A stretch of DNA of 64,000 bases from Parazoarcus communis. GTDB lineage: Bacteria; Pseudomonadota; Gammaproteobacteria; Burkholderiales; Rhodocyclaceae. The stretch covers positions 3,534,001 to 3,598,000 of the forward strand of contig NZ_CP022188.1 in the NCBI RefSeq assembly GCF_003111665.1, read 5' to 3'. The position numbers and the translations under genes are program-made. The number at the start of each line of letters is the position of its first letter. The first letter of the stretch is position 1. The notes under the pieces were generated by a model. The model saw only the letters and a program-made list of their open reading frames with translations, was not told the DNA's origin and ran no database searches. Shown piece by piece: positions 16,930-25,782 of this stretch.

Positions 16930-18081
16930 TTACTTGAGCAGGGTCCAGTTGCCTTCCTTCACCGTGATCATCACCCGGCCGCGATCGTCGAAGCCGCTGT
17001 GATCGGCGGGGCTCATGTTGTACACGCCCTGGGTGCCGACCAGTTCCTTGGTCTGCTCCAGCGCGTCACGCAGTGCGGAACGGAACTCGGGCGTACCCGG
17101 CTTGCCCTTGAGTGCGGCGAGCGGAATTGCCTGCTTCAGCAGCAGACCGGCGTCGTAGACGTTGGCGCCGAAGGTGGCCGGCTTGTTGCCATGCATCTTC
17201 TCGTATGCGGCGATGTAGTCGGCAGCGACTTTCTTCGACGGGTTGCTGTCGGCGATCTCGGGCAGCACCAGCATCAGGCTCGCAGCGAGGATGGTGCCTT
17301 CGACCTTCTTGCCACCGAGCTTGAGGAAGTCGGGCAGCGCGGCACCGTGAGTCTGGTACATCTGGCCCTTGTAGCCCATGTCGAACAGGGTGGTTTGCGG
17401 CAGCACCGAGGGGCCGCCCGGGGCAGTGACGAGCACGGCGTCGGGCTTGGCGCCAATGAGCTTCAGCGCCTGGCCGGTAACCGAGCTGTCGGAGCGCTGG
17501 AACTTCTCGCTGGCGACGATCTTGATGCCGTTGGCTTCGGCGAGGCCGCCCATGACCTTGGCCCAGTTCTCGCCGTAAGGATCTGCGGTGCCGATCAGGC
17601 CCAGGGTCTTCACGCCGGCCTTGACCATGTGCTCGGTCAGTGCCTTGGCGATGATGTCGTCGTTCTGGGTGGTCTTGAACACCCACTTCTTCTGCTCGGT
17701 CATCGGCAGCACAACGGCAGCCGTGCCCACAGGAGCCAGCATCGGAACGCCGGCTTCGGCGACGAACTGAATCGCGCCCATGGCGTTGGGCGAGCCCGAG
17801 GGTCCGATGATGGCGTCGACCTTCTCTTCGCTCAGCAGCTTCTTGACTGCGGTCACAGAAGCGGTGGAGTCGGACGCGTCGTCGAGCGCGATGTATTCGA
17901 CGGTAAGGTCACCCACCTTGGTCGGCAGCAGCGGCACGCTGTTCTTCTGCGGGATGCCGACGAGTGCGGTCGGGCCGGTAGCGGACGAAATGACGCCGAC
18001 CTTGACCTGTGCGAGCGCGCTGCCGGCAAAGGTAGCAAGGCTTGCAAGTGCGATGGCAGCGGGGATTTTCTTCAACATCAT
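16930..18081 (-). CDS. Periplasmic ABC substrate-binding protein (type 1)
   Basis: The protein has 383 residues with a signal peptide (MMLKKIPAAIALASLATFAGSALA, then QVKVG). The mature part starts VKVGVISSATGPTALVGIPQKN and contains IDAIIGPSGSPNAMG and GLIGTADPYGENWA, typical of aromatic or branched-chain receptors. It is the receptor for the livH, livMG and livF genes that follow it. It sits in the middle of a catabolic operon, so the ligand is probably the pathway's aromatic acid substrate (inference). Confidence 0.88.
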   Translation of the reverse strand: MMLKKIPAAIALASLATFAGSALAQVKVGVISSATGPTALVGIPQKNSVPLLPTKVGDLTVEYIALDDASDSTASVTAVKKLLSEEKVDAIIGPSGSPNAMGAIQFVAEAGVPMLAPVGTAAVVLPMTEQKKWVFKTTQNDDIIAKALTEHMVKAGVKTLGLIGTADPYGENWAKVMGGLAEANGIKIVASEKFQRSDSSVTGQALKLIGAKPDAVLVTAPGGPSVLPQTTLFDMGYKGQMYQTHGAALPDFLKLGGKKVEGTILAASLMLVLPEIADSNPSKKVAADYIAAYEKMHGNKPATFGANVYDAGLLLKQAIPLAALKGKPGTPEFRSALRDALEQTKELVGTQGVYNMSPADHSGFDDRGRVMITVKEGNWTLLK

Positions 18082-18142
18082 GGCGGTTTTCTCCGTGGAT
18101 GGGGCGTACTGCGGATGAAGGATTATTTGAATGCTGCGTGGT

Positions 18143-18871
18143 TCAGATGGTGATGCTTCCTACACTTGCACCGCCGCAGACATACAGCGTCTGCCCGGTA
18201 ACGAAACTGTTTTCCGGGTCGGCAAAGAACATCACCGCACGGGTGACATCGTCTGCGCGGCCAACGCGACGAACCGGAATGCTGGCCGCCAGTGCCTTGT
18301 CACGCTCACTGCCGGCTTCGATGACCGCGTAGTACATGTCGGTCTGGATCGGGCCCGGTGCGACGACATTGACGGTGATGCCCTTCGGTGCCAGTTCCAG
18401 CGCCCAGGTACGGGCCATGCCGATCATGCCGGCCTTGGTTGCGGAGTAGGCGGTACGCGTCGGCAGTCCGAGCGCGCCGCGTGAGGACATCAGTACCACG
18501 CGACCGAACTTGCGTGCTTCCATGCCGGGCAGCACCGCCTGCATCAGGCTGATGGCGGCGCCCAGATGGATCTGGGTGAGACCCTGCAACTCATCGAGTT
18601 TGACCTCGCCCAACAGCTTGGGCCAGATCACGCCGGCGTTGTGGATGAAGTGGCTGACCGGGTAGTTCGCTGCAATCTCCTGCGCAGCCTGCTCGGTGGC
18701 AGTGGCGTCGAGCAGATCGACCTGCACCGTGGTGAGGCGCGGGTGCGTCCATTCTGGTGCGCGACGCGCCATCGACACGACCTGGTAGCCGTCATCGAGC
18801 ATGCGTTTGCAGATGTCGGCGCCAATGCCTGCACTGCCACCAGTGACGACTGCGATCCTGTCTTCGTTCAT
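18143..18871 (-). CDS. Short-chain dehydrogenase/reductase
   Basis: This 242-residue classical SDR has the cofactor motif VTGGSAGIG (about residues 8-16), the structural HNAG, the catalytic Ser in MSSRGALG and the Tyr-x-x-x-Lys pair in YSATK. An intact active site means it can act as an NAD(P)-dependent dehydrogenase. It lies ten bases after a cyclase gene and close to a DUF35-SDR fusion whose SDR half lacks these residues. That pairing of active and inactive SDRs resembles BbsD and BbsC of the benzylsuccinate pathway (inference). The start was taken at 18871, where the domain begins. Confidence 0.85.
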   Translation of the reverse strand: MNEDRIAVVTGGSAGIGADICKRMLDDGYQVVSMARRAPEWTHPRLTTVQVDLLDATATEQAAQEIAANYPVSHFIHNAGVIWPKLLGEVKLDELQGLTQIHLGAAISLMQAVLPGMEARKFGRVVLMSSRGALGLPTRTAYSATKAGMIGMARTWALELAPKGITVNVVAPGPIQTDMYYAVIEAGSERDKALAASIPVRRVGRADDVTRAVMFFADPENSFVTGQTLYVCGGASVGSITI

Positions 18872-18881
18872 GATCCGGCCC

Positions 18882-19667
18882 TCACGCGCTTGGTGCCAGT
18901 GCCAGCACCCGCAGCGGGCTGCCGGAACCGTTACGGATCTTGAGCGGGGCGGCAAAAATCAGCGTGCCCTGTGGCGGGAGCTGGTCGAGGTTGGTGAGGC
19001 ATTGCAGCCCGTAGCGGTTATTGCCGTGCATGTAGTAGTGGCAGGGATAGGGCGGGTTGAGGTGATGGGCCTGGCCGGCGTCGGTGCCGACAGATTCGGT
19101 ACCAAAGCCATGCACGTTTCGTTCCCGGATGAGCCATGGCACCACTTCGGCGTCGGGGCCGGGCGAATGCGCACCATCTTCAGCCATGTTGAGATACTCC
19201 TTGGGCGTGGTGCGCTTGGACCAGTCGGTGCGAAGCAGCACCCAGGCGCGCTCGGGAATGCGGCCATGCTTTTCTTCCCAGGCCTTGACGTAGTCAATGG
19301 TCAGGAGAAAGTCCGGGTTCTCGGCGCTCTCGGCCGAGACGTCGATCACGCAGGCGGTGGCGATGAAGTTCTCGGCCGGGATCGAGTCAACCGTGTTGTC
19401 GGGCTGATCCTTGCCGCTGACCCAGTGCGCGGGCGCATCAAAGTGGGTGCCGGTGTGCTCGGACATGGAGAAGTTGTTCCAGTACCAGGCCGGACCACGC
19501 TCGTCGTAACGCGAAATCTCTTCGATCCGGAACGGCCAGGCCTGACCGAACTCGGGCGGCAATACGATGGTGGGAAATTCGGGCGCGAGCGTCTGCGTGA
19601 GATCGACCAGTTTCAGCCGGCCGCTCAGCAACTCGTTCATGAACTGGGCGAGGATGGGGTTGCTCAT
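18882..19667 (-). CDS. Cyclase family protein (isatin hydrolase/kynurenine formamidase type)
   Basis: The 261-residue protein belongs to the metal-dependent cyclase family (PF04199 type). The signature SEHTGTHFDAPAHW (about residues 74-87) carries the HxGTHxDxPxH metal ligands. Well-studied members are bacterial kynurenine formamidase (KynB) and isatin hydrolase, which open amides or cyclic amides. It is clearly paralogous to the gene at 31154-31942 (about 70% identical by eye). It is in the operon with a Rieske dioxygenase, a CoA ligase and SDRs, so a ring-opening or amide-hydrolysis step is plausible (inference). Confidence 0.85.
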   Translation of the reverse strand: MSNPILAQFMNELLSGRLKLVDLTQTLAPEFPTIVLPPEFGQAWPFRIEEISRYDERGPAWYWNNFSMSEHTGTHFDAPAHWVSGKDQPDNTVDSIPAENFIATACVIDVSAESAENPDFLLTIDYVKAWEEKHGRIPERAWVLLRTDWSKRTTPKEYLNMAEDGAHSPGPDAEVVPWLIRERNVHGFGTESVGTDAGQAHHLNPPYPCHYYMHGNNRYGLQCLTNLDQLPPQGTLIFAAPLKIRNGSGSPLRVLALAPSA

Positions 19668-19695
19668 TCTGTGTGCTCCTTGGGGGCTGGGGCGC

Positions 19696-20937
19696 TTACT
19701 GGCCGAGTTCGCGTTCGACGGCCTTGTGGTTCTCACGCAGGCGATCGCGAATTTCTTCCGCGATATCGCCAACGTACGCATCTTCGATGCCGTCCTGCAG
19801 GCCCTTGACGATAGCCTTGGCAATGGCAGCCGGGGCGAGCTTGGGCGGGGGGGTGAGCTGCTCCCATTCTTCGTCGATCGGGCCGGGAAAAACGTTGAGC
19901 ACGCGCACTCCGGCACCGCTCAGCTCGGCGCGCAGCGTCTGCGCTGCCGACAGCGCCGCGGCCATCGAGGCCGACCATGCACCACGCGAGGGTAGCGCTG
20001 CGAAAGCATGAATGGAGAGGATGTTGACCCAGGCCACGGCGTTGTTGGTGCCGTCTGCGGCGCGGAAACACATGCCGGGGCCGAAGGCCTGGGCGAGGCG
20101 CATCAGGCCGAGCACGTTTACCTCCATTGCATCGCGGGCCAGGATCACATCCTTGCGCCCGAGGATGCCGCCGTCGCGCAGGTAGGACGCGGTATTCACC
20201 AGGATCTCGACCTTGCCGCCGATCGAGGCAGCCAGGCGGTCGACCGAGTCGGTGTCCGTGACGTCGATCTCGACCACCTGCACACGCGGATCGGTGGCGA
20301 GCTTGTCGAAGGCCGCATTTGCTTTCCAGCTCGTCGGGTCGCCGAGGAAGACCGCGTTGGCGCCGGCATCGAGCATGGCCTTTGCGACCGCCAGACCCAT
20401 GGCCGATTTGCCGTCAGTGACGAGCACGCGGCGAAACTTCGGATCGCAGGTCGATTCGCGCATCTGCGGGGCATCGTTCATGTTCGGAGTGTCCTTTTCA
20501 GGAAGCGCATGGAGTACGGCCTGACCGCTGCGGTCGAGCTTGAGCGTGAGACGCACGGGGCCGTCGGCGACACAGTCTTCATGGACGTGGGCGACCACGA
20601 CCGGACCGGCGGCCATCTTCACCGTGCCGACGCGCCACGGCAGGCGCTCGCGAAAATACAGGTCGTTGCTGTGACGCAGCGTGGTGGTGGCGATCAGTTG
20701 CCCCCGATTGTCCACCGGCTTCCACTGCAAGTGCTCTGACAGACAGTTGCCGCAGACCTCGCGCGCCGGGTACTGAACCGTGTTGCACTCGGCACACACT
20801 TGCAGTTCGAAACTGCCTTCGGCAGCGGCCCGCGTGAGGCCTTGCGCGCTGCGGCTGCGTGCCGCGGGCGGGCGCGTGGCCAGACGGGTGCGTTCGACCG
20901 GGTTCTTCTTTTTCGGTTTGATGAGTGGCGCGGTCAT
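19696..20937 (-). CDS. DUF35 zinc-ribbon/OB-fold protein fused to a degenerate SDR
   Basis: This 413-residue protein has two parts. Residues about 40-150 are a DUF35 domain with four zinc cysteines (C48, C51, C62, C65) and an OB fold. Residues about 168-413 are an SDR-like Rossmann fold. The SDR half lacks the usual catalytic residues: the YxxxK position reads W321-SAS-M325, and the NAG motif is NTA. DUF35 proteins are obligate partners of thiolase-fold enzymes (BbsA with BbsB; ChsH2 with Ltp2), and the thiolase-like gene directly precedes it with an ATGA overlap. The SDR half is probably structural, as BbsC is in BbsCD (inference from known systems). Confidence 0.8.
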   Translation of the reverse strand: MTAPLIKPKKKNPVERTRLATRPPAARSRSAQGLTRAAAEGSFELQVCAECNTVQYPAREVCGNCLSEHLQWKPVDNRGQLIATTTLRHSNDLYFRERLPWRVGTVKMAAGPVVVAHVHEDCVADGPVRLTLKLDRSGQAVLHALPEKDTPNMNDAPQMRESTCDPKFRRVLVTDGKSAMGLAVAKAMLDAGANAVFLGDPTSWKANAAFDKLATDPRVQVVEIDVTDTDSVDRLAASIGGKVEILVNTASYLRDGGILGRKDVILARDAMEVNVLGLMRLAQAFGPGMCFRAADGTNNAVAWVNILSIHAFAALPSRGAWSASMAAALSAAQTLRAELSGAGVRVLNVFPGPIDEEWEQLTPPPKLAPAAIAKAIVKGLQDGIEDAYVGDIAEEIRDRLRENHKAVERELGQ

Positions 20938-22121
20938 TCGGCCTGTCCTCGCTCGAGCAGGGCTGCGCCGGAACACAGCCCGCGGTCGTAGTTGATCATG
21001 CCGAATCCCGACACCAGCCCGAGCTTCGCACCTTCCACCTGGGTTTTTCCGGCGCTGCCGGTGAGCTGGCGCAGGGCCTGTACAAAGCCAAGGTAACCGC
21101 CCGCCGCGCCGGCCTGCCCCACCGAGAGCTGGCCGCCCGAGGTGTTGAAGGGAAAATCGCCGTCGATGGTGAAGCTGTGCTCGCGCACGAAGGCGGCGGC
21201 CTCGCCTTTGGCACAGAATCCGAGATCCTCGAACTGCATCATGTTGATCACCGGGTAATCGTCGTAGGTCTCGAGGAAGTCGACATCTTCCGGCGCTGCG
21301 CCTGCGTGTTCGTACAGCGCGTCCTTGTCCATCGCCCAGCCGCCACGAAACTGGATCGGGTCTTCGGGGAAGGCGTTGTGGCGTTCGATAGTGGAGCGGA
21401 TGCGCACGAAGGGCAGCTTGAGTGCCTTTGCGCGGTCCTCGGTCATCACCAGGTAGCCTTCGGCGCCGGCGCAGGGCATGACGCAGTCGAAGAGGTGGAT
21501 CGGGTCGGTGATCGGGCGGGCGTCGATGTACTGCGCAAGGGTCAGCGGCTTCTTCATCAGCGCATGCGGGTTCTTCAGCGCGTTGTCGCGCTGGGCGACG
21601 CAGAGCTTGCCAAAGTCTTCGCGCGTGGCGCCGTAGTGCTTCATGTAGTAATCGGTCAGCAGCGCAAAGCTGGCATTGGGGCCGCCCGCGCCATACGGAT
21701 AGACCGCGTCCTGGGCGAAGCGGGAGAACTGGCTGACCGTGTTGCGGAAGGAGTCCACCTGGTTGGTGTCGCCGGCAATACAGGCGATCACTTCGGCGTC
21801 ACCGGCCTGTACCGCACGGGCGGCACGGCGCAGCGCGATGACACCGGAGGCGCCCCCCATCGGGATGTGGTCGAGCCAGCGCGGGCTCATGCCCAGATGC
21901 TGCATCAGGCCGACTGCGGTGTCCGGGCCGAGGGTGAAGCTGGACACGCACACGCCGTCAACGTCGGCCTTGGCGATGCCGGCGCCGCGAATCAGTTCGC
22001 CGAGTGCGCGCCCCAGCCACCAGTGCGCGCTGTGCGTGGAGTAGCGGACGTAGGGGATGGTCGCCGGCATCACGGCAACCACGCCCTCGTAGCCGAGTCG
22101 GGTGCGGGAGGGCGCGCTCAC
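20934..22121 (-). CDS. Thiolase-fold protein (lipid-transfer/SCP2-thiolase type)
   Basis: The protein has 395 residues. The thiolase-type second half shows ETYDDYPVINMMQFEDLGFCAKGE, then NTSGGQLSVGQAGAAGG and GMINYDRGLCSGAALL. The place of the usual nucleophilic cysteine reads GG-ASG (about residues 89-93), and the usual GHP histidine reads GQA, so the classical thiolase dyad appears absent. Related DUF35-dependent proteins of the Ltp2 type are retro-aldolases that use tyrosines. Cleavage of a CoA-thioester side chain, with release of an aldehyde or a shortened acyl-CoA, is the likely role (inference). The start is GTG at 22121, overlapping the ligase stop (GTGA). Confidence 0.78.
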   Translation of the reverse strand: MSAPSRTRLGYEGVVAVMPATIPYVRYSTHSAHWWLGRALGELIRGAGIAKADVDGVCVSSFTLGPDTAVGLMQHLGMSPRWLDHIPMGGASGVIALRRAARAVQAGDAEVIACIAGDTNQVDSFRNTVSQFSRFAQDAVYPYGAGGPNASFALLTDYYMKHYGATREDFGKLCVAQRDNALKNPHALMKKPLTLAQYIDARPITDPIHLFDCVMPCAGAEGYLVMTEDRAKALKLPFVRIRSTIERHNAFPEDPIQFRGGWAMDKDALYEHAGAAPEDVDFLETYDDYPVINMMQFEDLGFCAKGEAAAFVREHSFTIDGDFPFNTSGGQLSVGQAGAAGGYLGFVQALRQLTGSAGKTQVEGAKLGLVSGFGMINYDRGLCSGAALLERGQAE

Positions 22122-23752
22122 TTGTGATCTCCCTGCCGTTTCTTCATCGCGCAGGTGTTCACGCAGCTCGTGTGCTCAACCAGGGTCGGGGCGAGCGCCT
22201 TGAGTTCGCCGCGCTGGATCTTGTTGGTGGTGGTCAGCGGCAAGGCATCGACGAAGGCGACGTAGCCCGGTGCCTTGTAGTAGGCGAGTTGCGACAGGGC
22301 CCAGTTCACCAGCTCGGCTGCAGCGAATTCCATGGCTGCACGATCGGCCGGCGCGTTTTCGGCCACAACCAGTGCCATCACTTCGTCACCGCGCACCGGA
22401 TCGGGTACGGCTGCGACGGCGACCGATTTGACGAGTGCGTGCTGCTGCAGAACGCTTTCCACTTCGACGGCGGCGATGTTTTCGCCGCTGCGGCGGATCA
22501 CGTTCTTCTTGCGATCGACGAAGTGCAGGTAGCCGTCTGCGTCGCGGCGGACGATGTCGCCGGTGTGAAACCAGCCGCCTGCCCAGGCTTCGTCGGTGGC
22601 AGCCTCGTCCTTGAGGTAGCCGGCCAGAAAGCCGTAGCGGGGATCGTCGCCAGCGTGGCGCACGAGCAACTCACCCTGTTCTTCGACGCCCGCTTCGCGA
22701 CCATCGTCGGTGACGAGGCGGACTTGCACGTCGGCTTCTTCCTTGCCGAAGCAGGAACTGCCGATGTGGCGCGGTTCCTTGTTGGCGATGATGACCGCGC
22801 CTGCGCCGGTTTCGGTCATGGCCCAGGCTTCGAGCAAGGGGAAGCCGAAGCGTTCTTCGAAGACTCCGTGCAGGGTGCGATCGACACCGGCGCCGAAGCC
22901 GAAGCGCACAGCGTGGTCGCGGTCAGCCGGGCTGGCTTCAGCCTTGATCAGCATGGCGGGCATGACGCCAAGGTAGTGAACAACGGTGGCGCGGGATTCG
23001 CGCACGCTGGCCCACCAGCTGCGGGGGTGGAAGCGATCGAGCGGAATCAGGCAGCCGCCGGTCATGATCATGGCCATTGCCGAGTAGGCCATGGCATTCA
23101 TGTGCACCAGCGGCAGCGGCGTGATCATGCGTTCCTTACCGGGCTGCAGGGCGGCGAGTCCGCCGATGTTGGCGTACCAGTTGCCTGCATGCAGGAAGTA
23201 GCGGTTGGGCAGGATGCAGCCCTTGGGGCGGCCCGTTGTGCCTGAGGTGTAAAGCAGGGCACATTCGCTGAGTTCATGCGGCTCGGTGTCAGCCTGCGGG
23301 GCGGGGAAGGCGGCCTCGGGCGGCGTATCGCGTTCGCCCATGACCTGGAAGGGGCGGCCGGCACGGTCTGCGGCTGCGAGCAGATCGGCGTGGCGCTGGG
23401 GCAGGGCGATGGCAAGCGCGATCTCGGAGTGGCCGATGAGGTATTCGAGCTCGGCCGCGCGCATGTCCGGGTTGATCGGCACGACCGATACACCGAGCCC
23501 GTTGAGCGCGAACCAGTGCAGAAAGAAGGACGGGCGGTTCTCGAGCAGGATGCCGATGCGGTGACCGTGGCCGTAACCGGCTGCGGCGTAGGCTGAGCGC
23601 AGGGTTTCGATGCGTTCGGCGGCTTCGGCGTAACGCAGTTCGCCGGCGTTGATGCCGTAGATGTCGGCCGTTTCGGGCAGGATGCAGAGGAAGGGGAGCT
23701 TTGCCCAGCGCGCGGCGGCGAGGGCGAAGGCTTGATGGACGGTGTTGGCCAA
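22118..23752 (-). CDS. Acyl-CoA synthetase (AMP-forming)
   Basis: This 544-residue adenylate-forming ligase has the AMP-binding loop LLYTSGTTGRPKG, A5 region WAMTETGAG, TGDIVRRDADGYLHFVDRKKN and the C-terminal lysine in LTTTNKIQRGELK. A TTG start at 23752 is favoured: it lies 13 bp after the upstream stop with GGGAG six bases before it, whereas the longer frame from 23800 overlaps the dioxygenase small subunit. It activates a carboxylic acid to its CoA thioester for the thiolase/DUF35/SDR machinery downstream. The substrate is unknown; an aryl-substituted acid is likely from context. Confidence 0.83.
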   Translation of the reverse strand: MANTVHQAFALAAARWAKLPFLCILPETADIYGINAGELRYAEAAERIETLRSAYAAAGYGHGHRIGILLENRPSFFLHWFALNGLGVSVVPINPDMRAAELEYLIGHSEIALAIALPQRHADLLAAADRAGRPFQVMGERDTPPEAAFPAPQADTEPHELSECALLYTSGTTGRPKGCILPNRYFLHAGNWYANIGGLAALQPGKERMITPLPLVHMNAMAYSAMAMIMTGGCLIPLDRFHPRSWWASVRESRATVVHYLGVMPAMLIKAEASPADRDHAVRFGFGAGVDRTLHGVFEERFGFPLLEAWAMTETGAGAVIIANKEPRHIGSSCFGKEEADVQVRLVTDDGREAGVEEQGELLVRHAGDDPRYGFLAGYLKDEAATDEAWAGGWFHTGDIVRRDADGYLHFVDRKKNVIRRSGENIAAVEVESVLQQHALVKSVAVAAVPDPVRGDEVMALVVAENAPADRAAMEFAAAELVNWALSQLAYYKAPGYVAFVDALPLTTTNKIQRGELKALAPTLVEHTSCVNTCAMKKRQGDHK

Positions 23753-23765
23753 ATCGTGCTCCCGC

Positions 23766-24248
23766 TTACATGAAGAGTTGAATATTGCCGAAGGCGGCAT
23801 CGCAGTTCACCAGATCGACGCGTTTGAGGCGAATCCTGAGATTGCCTTCGACTTCAACGAGGTGATGGGTGCTCCAGCCGGCGTAGGTGGTCTGGGCGTC
23901 GAGCCGGGTTTCGGTGTAGAGAAAGGCGGTGCGGACGACGTGTTCGCCGGTGCTTGCGTCGGACGATTCGACGGTGGGCGCCTGGAGCAGGTGGTGCGAG
24001 CGGCTTTTGGGTTGTTGTGAGAAGGTGCGCTGGCCGGAGAGGCGCTCGATGCGGACGCGGAGCAGGAGTTTGTCTTCATACATGAGCGAGGTATGAAGTT
24101 TGGGGTCTTGCTGGTCGTGCGCGAGCGGCATCCAGTAGTAGGCGTCTTCGGTGAACAGGGTGAGCCAGTCTTCGAAGCGCTGTTCGTCGAGCATGCGGGC
24201 TTCGGCATAGACGAAGTCGATGAGGTTTTTTTCGGTGATGGCAGTCAT
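23766..24248 (-). CDS. Aromatic-ring-hydroxylating dioxygenase, small (beta) subunit
   Basis: This 160-residue protein has the cone-shaped SnoaL-like fold of dioxygenase beta subunits. It shows the N-terminal helix DFVYAEARMLDEQRFEDWLTLFTEDAYYWMPLA (the classic E-A-x-L-L-D-x-x-x-W-L pattern) and mid-region MYEDKLLLRVRIERL. It has no cofactor and stabilises the alpha subunit hexamer. It lies downstream of the alpha-subunit gene after a 193-bp gap that contains only a small GCCC/GGGC hairpin and nothing else that I can call. Confidence 0.88.
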   Translation of the reverse strand: MTAITEKNLIDFVYAEARMLDEQRFEDWLTLFTEDAYYWMPLAHDQQDPKLHTSLMYEDKLLLRVRIERLSGQRTFSQQPKSRSHHLLQAPTVESSDASTGEHVVRTAFLYTETRLDAQTTYAGWSTHHLVEVEGNLRIRLKRVDLVNCDAAFGNIQLFM

Positions 24249-24441
24249 GGCTTGATCCTTGTTCGGGTGTTGCTGGCAGTTCGCCGATGCTGGTCAAAGG
24301 TTCGTGCCGCCGGTCGGGCTGAACGGGACATTTGCTCTGCAGGGCTGCGGAACTCGCCCTTCGGGCTCGGACAGTCCTCGCCCTGCGCCGCAAACATCCC
24401 ATTCATCCCTTGGCCTCGGTGGCATCTGTTCCTTTTTGTCC

Positions 24442-25767
24442 TTACATGCTTTCCGTCATGAACTGGGCCCATGCGCGCATCTGTTGCCGCATCTGCATCT
24501 CGTTGGTGCCGTTGGTGACGACGTTCTTCTGCGCTTTCTCCGCAGGGTCGTAGAGGCGGGCGATGTTGATCCAGTCGCGACCACGAGAGTGCAGGCCTTG
24601 CTGGGCGCGTTCGTACATTTCCAGATCGTCGTGGCCGACCACCGAGGTGGGGGCGTTGATCAGGCGGTTGTACATCGTGGTGCGCTCAAGCAACAGGTCG
24701 GGCGCGCCGACGAGACGGAAGGTCCAGGATTCGACCAGGGTCTTGTCCGCGGCGATGGGCTTGAACAGGCGCAGGGTCTGGATTGGGCCCTTGACCATGA
24801 TGTTGGGGAAATACACCGTGTTGTGGCGGGTGTCGCCAAGGATCTGCTTGGCCCGCTCTTCACCGTAGGCGGCGACCATCTGCTCCCAGTAGCCGGGAAC
24901 CGGCGAGTAGGCGGCGTGGATGGAGTTCGAGACGCCGGTGTGACCGTGACCGTTCTCCCACACGCGGATGCCCATGCCCTCGAAGAACTCGTACGGCGAC
25001 ATGAAGGGGGCGAACTGCTCCACCGCCATGGGCTTGGGGGTGCCTTCGGGGGCTTCATTCCAGACCTTCACTGCGGTGCCGGCGGAGGATTCGTGCGCGA
25101 CCATCGGATGGCAGGTGTCGGTCTGGTTGTCGACCAGCATCTTCCAGTTGCAGTTGTGCATGTAACGCAGCACGCCACCCGCAACTTCGAGTTTGCCTTC
25201 GGGCGAGCGGTCGACCATGTTGTCGAGCGTCGACAGCGACTCGCCGAAGAATTCTTCGAAGCTGGGACCGCCGGGGTTCAGGCGGCAGAACACGAAGTCG
25301 CGGTACACATGAACATTGGGCACCGGCGCCATGCCGTGGCTGGCTTCGCAGGATTCAAAGCCGGTGTTCTCGTAACCCTTTTTCAGGGGGATGGCGAGCA
25401 GGCTGCCATCGGTCTTGAAGGTCCAGGCGTGGTAGGGGCAGCGGAAAAACTTTCCGGTGTTGCCGCAGACTTCGCCGGCAACTTTCACGCCCTTGTGCGG
25501 GCAGCGGTTGTAGAGCACGCGCACGCTGTTGTCGCTGTGACGGACCATGACCACGTCTTCGGTGCCGACGGTGGTGGTGTAGTAGTCGCCCTTGTTCGGC
25601 ACCTGGCTGGCATGGCCGACATAAACCCAGGTGTTGGCGAACAGGTGTTCCATCTCCAGTTCGAAGACTTCCTGGTCGATGTAGGCGTCCTTGTGCACTT
25701 CGGTGTCGCGCACGAGTGCATTGATGGCGTCGGGGTTGCCGCGGTATTTGCTGGTTGCGGTGCTCAT
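24442..25767 (-). CDS. Aromatic-ring-hydroxylating dioxygenase, large (alpha) subunit
   Basis: The protein has 441 residues. The Rieske centre is CPH (about residue 89) and CPYH (about 111). The mononuclear iron site has D-x-x-H-x(4)-H in DTCHPMVAH (about 218-226), with a later Asp expected in the C-terminal domain. With the small subunit and a phthalate-dioxygenase-type reductase it forms a two-component oxygenase. The set matches the IacC/IacD/IacF arrangement of indole-3-acetate degradation and anthranilate- or salicylate-type oxygenases, but the substrate cannot be read from the sequence. The ATG at 25767 lies 15 bp after the reductase stop. Confidence 0.9.
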   Translation of the reverse strand: MSTATSKYRGNPDAINALVRDTEVHKDAYIDQEVFELEMEHLFANTWVYVGHASQVPNKGDYYTTTVGTEDVVMVRHSDNSVRVLYNRCPHKGVKVAGEVCGNTGKFFRCPYHAWTFKTDGSLLAIPLKKGYENTGFESCEASHGMAPVPNVHVYRDFVFCRLNPGGPSFEEFFGESLSTLDNMVDRSPEGKLEVAGGVLRYMHNCNWKMLVDNQTDTCHPMVAHESSAGTAVKVWNEAPEGTPKPMAVEQFAPFMSPYEFFEGMGIRVWENGHGHTGVSNSIHAAYSPVPGYWEQMVAAYGEERAKQILGDTRHNTVYFPNIMVKGPIQTLRLFKPIAADKTLVESWTFRLVGAPDLLLERTTMYNRLINAPTSVVGHDDLEMYERAQQGLHSRGRDWINIARLYDPAEKAQKNVVTNGTNEMQMRQQMRAWAQFMTESM

Positions 25768-25782
25768 TGCAGTGCCCTCAGG

